From Erythrobacter oryzae (GTDB lineage: Bacteria > Pseudomonadota > Alphaproteobacteria > Sphingomonadales > Sphingomonadaceae), in NCBI RefSeq assembly GCF_030271515.1, contig NZ_JASCXI010000004.1:186001-250000 (forward strand): DNA of 64,000 nucleotides, in the 5' to 3' direction. This document shows positions 37,093-44,774 of this stretch, piece by piece. Both the position numbers and the translations under genes were made by a program. The notes beneath the pieces are model-generated. The model was not told the origin of the DNA. It was given only the letters and a program-made list of their open reading frames with translations, and searched no databases. How positions within the stretch are numbered: position 1 is the first letter of the stretch; each line of letters starts with the position of its first letter.

Positions 37093-37719
37093 ATGAAATT
37101 CACCACCATGCTGCGCGGCGTGCTCGCGGCGGCGGCTGCGCTCAGCCTTGCGGCCTGCGGGATCAACTCGGTGCCGACCAAGCAGGAAGCCGCCAAGGCG
37201 CAGTGGGGCAATGTCGAGAGCGCATTGCAGAACCGTTCGGACAAGATCCCCAACCTCGTCGCCGTGGTGCAGGCCGCCGCGATCTCGGAGAAGGACATCC
37301 TCCAGGGCGTGATCGACGCGCGCGCCCGGGCGACTGCGATCAACATCACCACCGATGACCTCTCGAACCCGGAAGAGTTCAAGAAGTTCAACGATGCGCA
37401 GAACCAGCTGACGCAGGCGCTGGGCCAGCTGCGCACCGTGGTCGAGAACTACCCGCAGCTCGCCAGCCAGCCCCGCTTTGGCGATCTGATGGTGGCGATC
37501 GACGAGGCCAACAACCAGATCAACACCGAGCGGGTGCGCTACAACGACCTCGCGCGCGACTACAACACCGAGATCCGCACCTTCCCCTCGAGCATCGGCG
37601 CGAACGTCATCCACGGCGCCGAGGCGCTCCAGTATTTCGAGGCAGACGAGGCGGCCAAGGCCAACCCCAAGGTCGACATGAGCGCGATCACCGGCGGGGC
37701 AACCCCGGCGGCGAAGTGA
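37093..37719 (+). CDS. LemA family lipoprotein
   Basis: A 208-aa LemA-like protein with a long antiparallel helical bundle. Lipobox LAAC lies at residues 18-21, so it is a lipoprotein rather than having the single N-terminal anchor typical of LemA. The family motif RSDKIPNLVAVV, then LTQALGQLRTVVENYPQL and RFGDLMVAIDEANNQINTERVRYNDLARDYN are clear. A strong AAGGAGGGA lies upstream. It leads a unit of four genes with three TPM-domain proteins; LemA-TPM pairs are common but their role (envelope quality control or similar) is not settled. Confidence 0.88.
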   Translation: MKFTTMLRGVLAAAAALSLAACGINSVPTKQEAAKAQWGNVESALQNRSDKIPNLVAVVQAAAISEKDILQGVIDARARATAINITTDDLSNPEEFKKFNDAQNQLTQALGQLRTVVENYPQLASQPRFGDLMVAIDEANNQINTERVRYNDLARDYNTEIRTFPSSIGANVIHGAEALQYFEADEAAKANPKVDMSAITGGATPAAK

Positions 37720-37720
37720 G

Positions 37721-38254
37721 GTGAAGTCCCGCGCCGCGCTGCTCGGTCTTGCGCTGCTGACGGCCGCTTGCGGCGGGGAGGCAGAGCCTGCAAGGCCGGG
37801 CGGGCCGGTGGTCGACACGGCCGACATCCTGTCGCCCGCCGCCGAACAGGCGCTCGATGCGAGGCTGCGGCGCTACTCGGACCAGAAGGAGACCGCGATC
37901 GTGGTCGCAACCGTGCCAAGCCTGGAGGGCGAGACGATCGAGAGCACTGCCCTCGCGATGTATAACGGCTGGGGCATCGGCTCGCCGCGAACCAGCCGCG
38001 GCGTGCTGCTGCTGGTTGCGCCCAAGGAGCGCAAGCTGCGCATCACGGTCGGATGCGGCCTCGAGACTGTCGTCACCGACGAGACGGCTGCGCAGATCAT
38101 CCGTGAGAATATCAAACCGCAATTCACAGTCGGCGATTTCGAAAACGGTGTGAGCGCGGGGGTCGAGGCGCTGATCACCCGGATCGACACCGCCAATGTC
38201 GCCCCCGGGCCGGTCAGCGCCCGCTGCCGGCAGATGATGAAGGACGCCGCATGA
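37721..38254 (+). CDS. TPM-domain lipoprotein (small)
   Basis: A 177-aa lipoprotein (lipobox LTAAC at 13-17) with a single TPM (YgcG/TLP18.3/Psb32/MOLO-1) domain: VVDTADILSPAAEQALDARL, IVVATVPSLEG, the NGWGIGSPRTSRGVLLLVAPKERKLRI core, and an Ile-rich helix. GTG 37721 starts 2 nt after lemA and its end overlaps the next gene by 4 nt. It lacks the C-terminal transmembrane helix and Gly-rich tail of its neighbour. Confidence 0.82.
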   Translation: MKSRAALLGLALLTAACGGEAEPARPGGPVVDTADILSPAAEQALDARLRRYSDQKETAIVVATVPSLEGETIESTALAMYNGWGIGSPRTSRGVLLLVAPKERKLRITVGCGLETVVTDETAAQIIRENIKPQFTVGDFENGVSAGVEALITRIDTANVAPGPVSARCRQMMKDAA

Positions 38255-39132
38255 ACCGGCTGCTCGCTCTCCTGCCCCTGTGGCTTGCCGCGCTGCTGCT
38301 CGCGCTCGGCACGGCAGCCCATGCGCAGGACTATCCCCCCCGCCCCGACGGCCCGGTCTATGACGGGGCGAACATCCTCTCGCCCGAAACCGAGGCCAAG
38401 CTCGACGGGGAGCTGCGCGCCTACAACAAGGACACCGGCCGCGCGATCATCGTCGCCACCGTGCCGAGCCTCGGGGGCGCTTCGATCGAGACCTATGCGA
38501 CCACGCTCTACACCGACAAGTGGGGGATCGGCGGCAAGGATCGCGATGCGGGCCTGCTGCTGCTGATCGCGCCTGCCGAGCGCAAGATGCGGATCGAGGT
38601 CGGCTATGGCCTCCACGGCTGGTTCGGCGGGATCATGGCCGGGCGCGTCATCAACGACGTGATTGCGCCGCGCTTCAAGGAGGGCAATTTCGACGCTGGC
38701 GTCACCGATGGGGTCGCGGCGATCCTCGCCCACTTGGCCAAGGCGCCCGAGGATGCTGTCGCGATCGAGGAAGCCGCGCAAGCCGCCGCGGCGCAGAAGA
38801 GCCGCAGCGACGGGGGCTTTCCCTTCGGCGTGCTGATCTGGCTCGCCTTCATGTTCTTCTTCTTCGTCCTGCCGATCCTCTCCAGCCTCGGGCGGCGGCG
38901 CAAATATCGCTCCAAGGGCAATGGCCCGTGGGGCAGCCGGGGCCTTGGCGACACGGCGCGCGATGTGATCCTGTGGGAAGTCGGCAGCGCGATCGCGCGG
39001 GGGATCATCAACAACAGCGGTCGCGGCGGCGGTGGCGGCTTCGGGGGCGGCGGCTTCGGCGGAGGCGGCGGCGGGTTCGGCGGCTTTGGCGGCGGCTCCT
39101 CCGGGGGCGGCGGCGCTTCGGGAGGGTGGTGA
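38251..39132 (+). CDS. TPM-domain membrane protein with Gly-rich tail
   Basis: A 293-aa YgcG-like protein. A signal peptide ends near residue 25 (AHAQ), the TPM domain covers about 35-165 (YDGANILSPETEAKLDGEL, IIVATVPSLGG, KWGIGGKDRDAGLLLLIAPAERKMRIEVGYGL), one transmembrane helix lies at 188-210, and a Gly/Phe/Ser-rich tail forms the last 45 residues. This layout matches E. coli YgcG-type proteins. It overlaps its neighbour by ATGA. Confidence 0.86.
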   Translation: MNRLLALLPLWLAALLLALGTAAHAQDYPPRPDGPVYDGANILSPETEAKLDGELRAYNKDTGRAIIVATVPSLGGASIETYATTLYTDKWGIGGKDRDAGLLLLIAPAERKMRIEVGYGLHGWFGGIMAGRVINDVIAPRFKEGNFDAGVTDGVAAILAHLAKAPEDAVAIEEAAQAAAAQKSRSDGGFPFGVLIWLAFMFFFFVLPILSSLGRRRKYRSKGNGPWGSRGLGDTARDVILWEVGSAIARGIINNSGRGGGGGFGGGGFGGGGGGFGGFGGGSSGGGGASGGW

Positions 39133-39135
39133 GCG

Positions 39136-39810
39136 ATGGCGATGATGGATGATGCCGGACGCGCGCTCGTCAGCGCAGCGGTGACCGAGGCGGAAGGCGC
39201 GACCTCGGGCGAGATCGTCACCGTGCTCGCCGAGGCGTCGGACGGCTACACCGATGTCGCGCTGCTGTGGGCGGCGGGCACGGCCTTCACTGCGATGAGC
39301 GTCTTCGCGGCTTTTCCCGAGCCCTTTCTCGACCGCTGGGACGCGTGGTTTGCCGGATGGGGCCACGAATGGACGTCCGGAGAGCTTGCCAGCATGGTGA
39401 TCGCGCTCGGCCTCGTGAAGTTCCTCGGGGTGTGGCTGGTGCAGCAATGGCAGCCGCTGAAGTGGCTGCTGGTGCCCGGCCCGGTCAAGGCGGCGCGGGT
39501 GCGGGGGCAGGCCTTGCGGCAGTTCAAGGTCGGCGCTGAACGGCGCACTACCGGGCGCACGGGCGTTCTCATCTATCTCTCGATGCGCGAACGCCGCGCG
39601 GAGATCGTCGCCGACGAGAGCATCGCGGCGAAAGTCCCGCCCGAGGTGTGGGGCGAGGCGATGGGCGACATGCTCGCCCACATCCGCCACGGCCGCGTCG
39701 CCGAGGGGCTCGCGGTCGGCATCCGTGACGTGGGCTTCATCCTCGCCGAGCATTTCCCGCGGGGCGAAGAAGACGTCAACGAGCTGCCCGACCGGCTGAT
39801 CGAGGTTTAG
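39136..39810 (+). CDS. TPM-domain membrane protein without Gly-rich tail
   Basis: A 224-aa protein with an N-terminal TPM half (ALVSAAVTEAEGATSGEIVTVLAEASDGYTD), two hydrophobic helices (about 42-60 and 85-108), and a second soluble half (RTGVLIYLSMRERRAEIVADESIAAKV, then GEAMGDMLAHIRHGRVAEGL). It is the third TPM gene in a row, 3 nt after the second. Its function is unknown; the order LemA-TPM-TPM-TPM suggests one envelope complex. Confidence 0.8.
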   Translation: MAMMDDAGRALVSAAVTEAEGATSGEIVTVLAEASDGYTDVALLWAAGTAFTAMSVFAAFPEPFLDRWDAWFAGWGHEWTSGELASMVIALGLVKFLGVWLVQQWQPLKWLLVPGPVKAARVRGQALRQFKVGAERRTTGRTGVLIYLSMRERRAEIVADESIAAKVPPEVWGEAMGDMLAHIRHGRVAEGLAVGIRDVGFILAEHFPRGEEDVNELPDRLIEV

Positions 39811-39878
39811 CGCTTGACCTTGCGGGGTTGAGTCTGTCGAAGGGCGCGCAAGCTACCCCCTTCCGACGGAGCCTCCCC

Positions 39879-40439
39879 GTGATCAAAGACCGCGACGCCG
39901 ATCTGCCCGAACAGGTGCAATGGGAAGGCAAGTTCATCACCGCCAAGACGCGGGGGCGCTGGGAATATGTCGGCCGCGCGCGCGGCATCCGCGCCGCCGC
40001 GATCATCGCGCTGGACGATGACCCCGACGGCACCCGCCACGTGATCCTCGTCAGCCAGTACCGCGTGCCGCTCGGGCGCTTCAGCCTCGAGATTCCGGCG
40101 GGCCTCGTGGGTGACGATGCCGGGGCCGAGGGCGAGGACGCCGCCGCTGCCGCCGCGCGCGAGCTCGAGGAAGAAACCGGCTACCGCGCCGCGCGGATGG
40201 AAGTGCTGGGCGAGTTCTACTCAAGCCCCGGCATGGTCTCGGAAAGCTTCACGCTCTTGAAGGCGACCGGCCTCGAGCGGGTGAGCGAAGGCGGCGGGAC
40301 GGAAGGCGAGAACATCATCGTCCACCGGGTTGCCTTGCGCGATCTTTCGCGCTTTGTGGCCGAGTGGCGGCGCGCCGGGCACGCGGTCGACGTGCGGATC
40401 GCGATGCTTTTGACGCCGGGATTTCTGGGAGAGGGATAA
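39879..40439 (+). CDS. Nudix hydrolase (ADP-ribose pyrophosphatase-like)
   Basis: A 186-aa Nudix enzyme. The Nudix box is E-D-A6-REL-EE-ETGY, with the E-x7-REL-EE part intact, about residues 84-101, following an AGLVG strand. The GRWEYVGRARGI region and SQYRVPLGRFSLEIPAGLV resemble NudF-type ADP-sugar pyrophosphatases. ACGGAG lies 8 nt upstream of GTG 39879; a TTG 51 nt upstream is possible. Substrate not determined. Confidence 0.85.
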   Translation: MIKDRDADLPEQVQWEGKFITAKTRGRWEYVGRARGIRAAAIIALDDDPDGTRHVILVSQYRVPLGRFSLEIPAGLVGDDAGAEGEDAAAAAARELEEETGYRAARMEVLGEFYSSPGMVSESFTLLKATGLERVSEGGGTEGENIIVHRVALRDLSRFVAEWRRAGHAVDVRIAMLLTPGFLGEG

Positions 40440-40444
40440 GAGAT

Positions 40445-41227
40445 ATGGCAGGACGGGTAGCGGGCAAGATGGCCCTGGTAACGGGCGGCGCGCAGGGCCT
40501 CGGCCGCGCGCATTGCATTCGCTTGGCGCAAGAAGGCGCGCGGGTGCTGGCGACCGACATCAACGGTGCGGGCGCGGAGGAAACCGCCGCGATCATCAAT
40601 GCCGAGCTCGGCGAAGGCACGGCCTTCGGCATGGCGCATGACGTGACCAAGCCCGACCAGTGGGAAGCCGCCGTCGATGCCGCGCGCGAGAAACTCGGCG
40701 GTCTCAACGTGCTCGTCAACAATGCCGGGATCGGCGTTCCGGGCAATATCGAGGCCTGCGATTTCGGCGACTGGCAGCGCTGCTTCGACATCAACGTCAA
40801 TTCGATCTTCCACGGCTGCCAGAAGGCGCTCCCCCTGATGCGCGAGCATGCGCCGGGCTCGATCATCAACATCTCGTCCATCGCGGGCCTGATCGCGAGC
40901 GACACCATGCCCGCCTACAACGCCAGCAAGGCGGCGGTGTGGATGCTGTCGAAGTCGATTGCGCTCCACTGCGCGAAGAAGGGGATGCAGATCCGCTGCA
41001 ACTCGGTCCACCCGACCTTTGTCGACACGCCGATTCTGGACGGCACCGCGAAGGCGCACGCGCTCGACAAGGATGTGCTGATGGAGAAGCTGGCGCGGCA
41101 GATTCCGCTCAAGTTCGTCGGCGAGCCCAACGACATCGCCAACGCGGTGCTCTATCTCGCAAGCGACGAGAGCCGCTTCATGACCGGCGCCGAGCTCAAG
41201 CTCGATGGCGGTATTTCGGCGATGTAA
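40445..41227 (+). CDS. Short-chain dehydrogenase/reductase
   Basis: A 260-aa classical SDR. The cofactor loop is VTGGAQGLGRAH, an Asp follows at the end of the second strand (ATDINGAG), so NAD is likely, then NNAG, the catalytic Ser in NISSIAG and YNASK. The HPTFVDTP and GAELKLDGG segments are typical. It resembles cyclopentanol/cyclohexanol and hydroxysteroid dehydrogenases. GAGGGATAAGA precedes ATG 40445, and it begins just after the Nudix gene. Confidence 0.85.
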   Translation: MAGRVAGKMALVTGGAQGLGRAHCIRLAQEGARVLATDINGAGAEETAAIINAELGEGTAFGMAHDVTKPDQWEAAVDAAREKLGGLNVLVNNAGIGVPGNIEACDFGDWQRCFDINVNSIFHGCQKALPLMREHAPGSIINISSIAGLIASDTMPAYNASKAAVWMLSKSIALHCAKKGMQIRCNSVHPTFVDTPILDGTAKAHALDKDVLMEKLARQIPLKFVGEPNDIANAVLYLASDESRFMTGAELKLDGGISAM

Positions 41228-41233
41228 AAGAGA

Positions 41234-41255
41234 GAGGGGCCCCGCAAGGCCCCTC
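41234..41255 (+). terminator. Hairpin after the SDR gene
   Basis: An 8-bp stem GAGGGGCC / GGCCCCTC with a 6-nt loop starts 7 nt after the stop codon, followed by CCGGTTTCG. The T-run is weak but the stem is strong. Confidence 0.6.
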
Positions 41256-41273
41256 CCGGTTTCGTCAGATCAG

Positions 41274-41317
41274 GTGCAGCGGCCCGAAAACCGGGATCCG
41301 CTTTTCAGTCGCTGCAC
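41274..41317. repeat. Palindromic repeat with AAAACCGG core, copy 2
   Basis: Outer arms GTGCAGCG (41274-41281) and CGCTGCAC (41310-41317) flank a core AAAACCGGGATCCGCTTTT. This core matches that at 32726-32744 at about 14 of 19 positions, while the outer stem differs in sequence but still pairs perfectly. It abuts the stop codon of the PspC-domain gene (41318) and lies at a convergent junction, as does the first copy. Confidence 0.7.
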
Positions 41318-41530
41318 TCAGTCTGCGATCAGCGCGATCGCGATGTAGATCAGCACCGGGGCACCGAAGCCCAGCAGCAGCGCGATCACGAAGGCGATGC
41401 GCACCAGCAGCGGATCGACGCCGAAGTAATTGCCGATCCCCGAGCACACGCCGGCGAGCTTGGCATTGTTCTTGTCGAGGCGGAAGCTGCGGCTCGGCGG
41501 GGTGCCGCCCGAATTGCGGATGTCGTTCAT
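41318..41530 (-). CDS. PspC-domain membrane protein
   Basis: A 70-aa protein with a PspC domain: FRLDKNNAKLAGVCSGIGNYFGVDPLLVRIAFVIALLLGFGAPVLIYIAIALI. One transmembrane helix pair lies in the second half. PspC proteins sense or protect the inner membrane in phage-shock systems. Two small membrane-peptide genes lie directly upstream on the same strand; pspA/pspB are not visible. Confidence 0.88.
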   Translation of the reverse strand: MNDIRNSGGTPPSRSFRLDKNNAKLAGVCSGIGNYFGVDPLLVRIAFVIALLLGFGAPVLIYIAIALIAD

Positions 41531-41562
41531 GTCAGTCGAACTCCTGTGAAAGCGTGGGTCGA

Positions 41563-41676
41563 TCAGGCCATCAGCGACGGGCTGGCGGGGACGATCGCAT
41601 AGGCGAAGCTGGCAACCGTCAGGATGACAGCGAAAGCGGCGGAAGCAAAGCGGGCGGTGTGGTCATTGCCGAACAT
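41563..41676 (-). CDS. 37-aa membrane peptide, tandem paralogue 2
   Basis: A short gene for a 37-aa peptide ending AIVPASPSLMA, with one hydrophobic helix from about residue 9 to 28. It is paralogous to the adjacent gene at 41715-41828: same length, same spacing, and a shared AFA-AI-PASPSL pattern at the C-terminus. Between them lie 38 nt with GGACC before the ATG. The small pair lies directly upstream of the PspC gene on the same strand, so co-expression is likely. No known family. Confidence 0.65.
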   Translation of the reverse strand: MFGNDHTARFASAAFAVILTVASFAYAIVPASPSLMA

Positions 41677-41714
41677 GGGTCTGGTCCTTTGGTCAGAGAG
41701 GGTGATGCGGGCGA

Positions 41715-41828
41715 TCAGGCGGTCAGCGAGGGGCTGGCGGGGATGATCGCGTAGGCGAAGAAGGCTGCCGAGATCACGACCGAGAAAGCGGCGGCGAAGA
41801 GGCGGTTCGAGGCTTCGTTGGCGTACAT
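41715..41828 (-). CDS. 37-aa membrane peptide, tandem paralogue 1
   Basis: A 37-aa peptide starting MYANEASNRLF, with a hydrophobic helix at about 10-28 and the C-terminal AIIPASPSLTA. AGGAG lies 7 nt before the ATG, so translation is well supported. Alignment with the next gene gives about 20 of 37 identical residues and identical length (114 nt), which indicates tandem duplication under coding constraint. Function unknown; first gene of a probable peptide - peptide - PspC unit. Confidence 0.68.
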   Translation of the reverse strand: MYANEASNRLFAAAFSVVISAAFFAYAIIPASPSLTA

Positions 41829-41909
41829 ATCTGGTCTCCTGTTGCAGTGTTTCCGGGCTGTCCCGGGGATGCCAAGTACAATGCATCAGCCGTGCCAAAC
41901 TCGAAAAAT

Positions 41910-41923
41910 GGCGGAATTCCGCC
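41910..41923. promoter_or_regulatory. Palindrome upstream of the peptide-PspC unit
   Basis: A perfect 14-nt palindrome GGCGGAATTCCGCC lies about 82 nt before the first micro-peptide start and 138 nt before recF, in an otherwise AT-richer divergent intergenic region. Its position suits an operator for one or both units; the binding protein is unknown. Confidence 0.4.
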
Positions 41924-42060
41924 GTTTCCCACCTTTCGCCCCGCAAACGCAGCGTTAAGCAAAACGAAAGCTTGGGAAATTTCACCAAGCATTGGGATCG
42001 GCGATTTTCCGCGGGGCACACTGGCCAAACCGCCCCCCTCCCGCTACCCCCGCGCCTGCC

Positions 42061-43149
42061 ATGGGCCTCAGCCGCATCAGCCTCGAAAACTTCCGCAACC
42101 ACCCCGCGACCAGCCTTGCGGAGACGGCGCATTTCAACCTGCTGGTGGGCGAGAACGGGGCGGGGAAGACCAACTTGCTGGAAGCCCTGTCGCTGCTCGG
42201 CCCGGGGCGCGGGCTGCGGCGCGCGAACCTCGGCGATCTCGCGCGGCGCACGTCGCCAGGTAGCCCCCCCCTACCCTTCGCCATCGGCGCGAGCCTGACC
42301 GAGGCGGGCACGGTCTCGGCGCGGCTCGGCACCTATACCGAGGACGGTGCGCCGCAGCGGCGGTTGGTGCGGGTCAACGGCGCCCCCGCGACCGCGGCGA
42401 GCCTTGCCGAGTGGCTCGCTCTGTCATGGCTCACCCCGGCGATGGACGGCCTGTTCACCGACAGCGCGGGGGCGCGGCGGCGGTTCATGGACCGCATGGC
42501 ATTGGCCCTCGCGCCCGATCACGCGCGGCGGGTGAATGCACTGGAGAGCGCCTTGCGCGAACGCGGCAAGCTGCTCGACAGTGGCGGAGACCCGCGCTGG
42601 CTCGACGCGGTCGAGGCCCAGGCCGCCGATCACGGCGCCGCCGTCACCCTCGCGCGGGCCGAACTGGTCCTGCGCCTTGCCGACGAGCTTTCCGCCCTGC
42701 CGCCCGAGCCCTTCGCGCGGCCCGCCCTCGCCTACCGCCCCGGCGGCCCCACGGACGAGACGGCCCTGCGCGCCGAACTCGCCAAATCCCGGACCCGTGA
42801 CCGCGCAGCGGGCCGGGCACTCTCGGGCCCGCAGCGCGACGAGCTCGAAGTGCGCATGGCCTCCACCGGCCACCCCGCCGCCGCCTGCTCGACTGGCGAA
42901 CAGAAGGCGATGTTGATCGCCATTTCCCTCGCCCACGGCATCCTCGCCGCCGCGGGCCGCCCGAGCGTGCTGCTGCTCGACGAGGTCGCCGCCCACCTCG
43001 ATCCCGTCCGCCGCGCCGAGCTGTTCAGGCGGCTCAGGGAAGGCCGCGCGCAGGTGTGGATGACCGGAACCGAACTCGCCCCCTTTGGCGACATCCGCGC
43101 CGAGGCGGCGGTGTGGCGCGTGTCGGGCGGCGGGGTGGAGCGGATATAG
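42061..43149 (+). CDS. recF: DNA repair/gap protein RecF
   Basis: A 362-aa SMC-like ATPase that loads RecA at gaps with RecOR. Walker A is GENGAGKTNLLEAL (about 31-44), the RecF-specific SGPQRDEL lies near 258, the ABC signature is CSTGEQKAMLIAISLAHG, and Walker B is VLLLDEVAAHLD. The N-terminus ISLENFRNHP is typical. Start is ATG 42061; in-frame extension upstream is not conserved-looking. dnaA and dnaN are not adjacent, unlike in many bacteria. Confidence 0.93.
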   Translation: MGLSRISLENFRNHPATSLAETAHFNLLVGENGAGKTNLLEALSLLGPGRGLRRANLGDLARRTSPGSPPLPFAIGASLTEAGTVSARLGTYTEDGAPQRRLVRVNGAPATAASLAEWLALSWLTPAMDGLFTDSAGARRRFMDRMALALAPDHARRVNALESALRERGKLLDSGGDPRWLDAVEAQAADHGAAVTLARAELVLRLADELSALPPEPFARPALAYRPGGPTDETALRAELAKSRTRDRAAGRALSGPQRDELEVRMASTGHPAAACSTGEQKAMLIAISLAHGILAAAGRPSVLLLDEVAAHLDPVRRAELFRRLREGRAQVWMTGTELAPFGDIRAEAAVWRVSGGGVERI

Positions 43150-43170
43150 CGAACCCGAAAACCAGCCCTG

Positions 43171-43302
43171 CCCTCGTCGTTGCGAGCCGAAGGCGGAAGC
43201 GCAGCTGGCCAAAGGCCAACCAACCCATGGCCCGGCTTCGCCCGGCCGCCACAGCAGTCCATGGGTTGCCGCGTCGCCTTCGGCTCCTCGCAATGACGAG
43301 GG
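43171..43302. repeat. Long inverted-repeat (MITE-like) element
   Basis: A 132-nt hairpin element: arms at 43171-43195 and 43275-43302 are nearly exact inverse copies (CCTCGTC-n-TTGCGAG...CCGAAGGCG) apart from a 3-nt insertion. Inner arms CAACCCATGG / CCATGGGTTG (43221-43230, 43259-43268) and a CCGGC-TTCG-CCCGG centre complete a long cruciform. The CGTCATTGCGAG type end is typical of dispersed repeats in alphaproteobacteria. No open frame inside. It ends exactly at the stop codon of the opposing tesA-like gene. Confidence 0.8.
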
Positions 43303-44022
43303 TTACTTCTCCACGGGCGGCAGCGCGCCCTCGACCTGTCCGAGCGTCGCGGCCACCAGCTTCTCGACGCCGTCGGCGGTCGGGTGGATGCGGTCCGCCT
43401 GGAACAGCTCCGGCTCGCGATAGATGCTCTCCAGCCAGAAGGGGATCAGCTTCGCGCCATATTCCTTGGCCAGATCGGCATAGATCGCATCGAACTGCGC
43501 CTGATATTCCGGCCCGAGATTGGGCGGCGAGCGCATCCCCATCAGCAGCACCGGCACCTTCTCCTTCTTCAGGATCGCCAGCATCTTGCCGAGGTTCTCC
43601 TTCGTCTCCTCCGGCTTCAGCCCGCGCAGCAGGTCGTTGCCGCCGAGCTCGAGGATGAACAGCGCGGGAGGCGTCTCCTGCGCGGCGAGGGTGAATTCGA
43701 GCCGCTGGAGCCCCGCCGCGGTGGTATCGCCCGAGACGCCCGCGTTGATCACATCGGCGTTGATCCCCTTGGCGCGCAGGGCGTTTTCCAGCTTCTCGGG
43801 GTAGGAATCGCGCGGGTCGAGGCCGTAGCCGGCAAACAGGCTGTCGCCGAAAGCGATCACCTTGCGCTCGGGCCCCATCACGGGGATTGCGGGGAGCGCG
43901 GGGCTCCCGTCCTCGGCCACCTCGGGCGCGTTCGCGGCCTCGTCGGCGGAATCGCTGCACGCCGCGAGCGCTAGCGACGCGGCGCCTGCGAGGGCGATTT
44001 TCGACCAAGTGCGCTTGTGCAT
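43303..44022 (-). CDS. tesA: SGNH/GDSL lysophospholipase or arylesterase lipoprotein (TesA-like)
   Basis: A 239-aa SGNH hydrolase. The GDSL block is IAFGDSLFAGYG (catalytic Ser), block II has a Gly in NAGVSGDTT, block III is ELGGNDLLRG (Asn), and block V is DRIHPTADG (Asp, His). Lipobox LAAC at about residues 17-20 makes it a lipoprotein, unlike soluble TesA of E. coli. It is divergent from ybbA-ybbP, as in E. coli, which strongly supports the identity. Start is taken at ATG 44022 (GGAAGG upstream); ATG 44037 is an alternative. Confidence 0.85.
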   Translation of the reverse strand: MHKRTWSKIALAGAASLALAACSDSADEAANAPEVAEDGSPALPAIPVMGPERKVIAFGDSLFAGYGLDPRDSYPEKLENALRAKGINADVINAGVSGDTTAAGLQRLEFTLAAQETPPALFILELGGNDLLRGLKPEETKENLGKMLAILKKEKVPVLLMGMRSPPNLGPEYQAQFDAIYADLAKEYGAKLIPFWLESIYREPELFQADRIHPTADGVEKLVAATLGQVEGALPPVEK

Positions 44023-44081
44023 CCGCGAGCCTTCCATACCTGTAGCTTGTTGCCTCCCCTCACCTATGCCATCGGAACCGC

Positions 44082-44774
44082 GTGACAAGTCCCTCTCTCG
44101 CAATCAGCGCCCGCAACCTGACCCTCACCCTCGGCAGCAGCGATGCGCCGGTGACGATCCTGCGCGGGATCGATCTCGATGTGCCACAGGGTCAGGTCGT
44201 GGCGCTGCTCGGGCCTTCGGGGTCGGGCAAGAGCTCGCTGATGGCGGTGCTCTCGGGCCTCGAGCGCGCGAGCGGGGGGAGCCTGATGGTCGCGGGCGCG
44301 GATTTCGCGGCGCTCGACGAGGACGGGCTGGCCGCCGCGCGCCGGGGCCGGATCGGGATCGTGCTTCAGGCCTTCCACCTGCTCCCCACCATGACCGCGG
44401 CAGAGAATGTCGCGACCCCGATGGAGCTTGCGGGCATGGTCGATGCGAGCCCCCGCGCGCTCGCCGAGCTTGAGGCGGTCGGCCTCGGCCATCGCACCGG
44501 GCACTACCCCACCCAGCTTTCGGGCGGCGAGCAGCAGCGCGTCGCCATCGCCCGCGCCACCGCCCCGCGCCCCGGCCTGATCTTCGCGGACGAGCCCACC
44601 GGCAACCTCGACGCCGCGACCGGCGAGGAGATCATCAAGCTCTTGCTGGCCCGCCGCGCCGAGACCGGGGCGACGCTGCTGATCATCACCCACGATGCGA
44701 GCCTCGCGGCGCGCTGCGAGCGGGTGCTGACCATGGCGGACGGGGTGATCGTCTCGGACACGGCTGCGGCATGA
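44082..44774 (+). CDS. ybbA: ABC transporter ATP-binding protein (YbbA/LolD-like)
   Basis: A 230-aa ATPase of the MacB/LolD subgroup: Walker A GPSGSGKSSLM (about 44-54), Q-loop ...GIVLQAFHL, signature LSGGEQQRVAIARA, Walker B LIFADEPTGNLD, and the switch His in IITHD. GTG 44082 starts it; the end overlaps the permease gene by 4 nt (ATGA). With the FtsX-like partner it probably moves or releases a lipid or lipoprotein at the inner membrane. Confidence 0.92.
   Translation: MTSPSLAISARNLTLTLGSSDAPVTILRGIDLDVPQGQVVALLGPSGSGKSSLMAVLSGLERASGGSLMVAGADFAALDEDGLAAARRGRIGIVLQAFHLLPTMTAAENVATPMELAGMVDASPRALAELEAVGLGHRTGHYPTQLSGGEQQRVAIARATAPRPGLIFADEPTGNLDAATGEEIIKLLLARRAETGATLLIITHDASLAARCERVLTMADGVIVSDTAAA

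Noticed and set aside
41829..42060. Sigma-54 (-24/-12) promoter for the peptide-PspC unit, as in the enterobacterial psp operon
   Set aside because: A TTGGCAT stretch is present, but the GC of the -12 element is not at the required 10-nt spacing.
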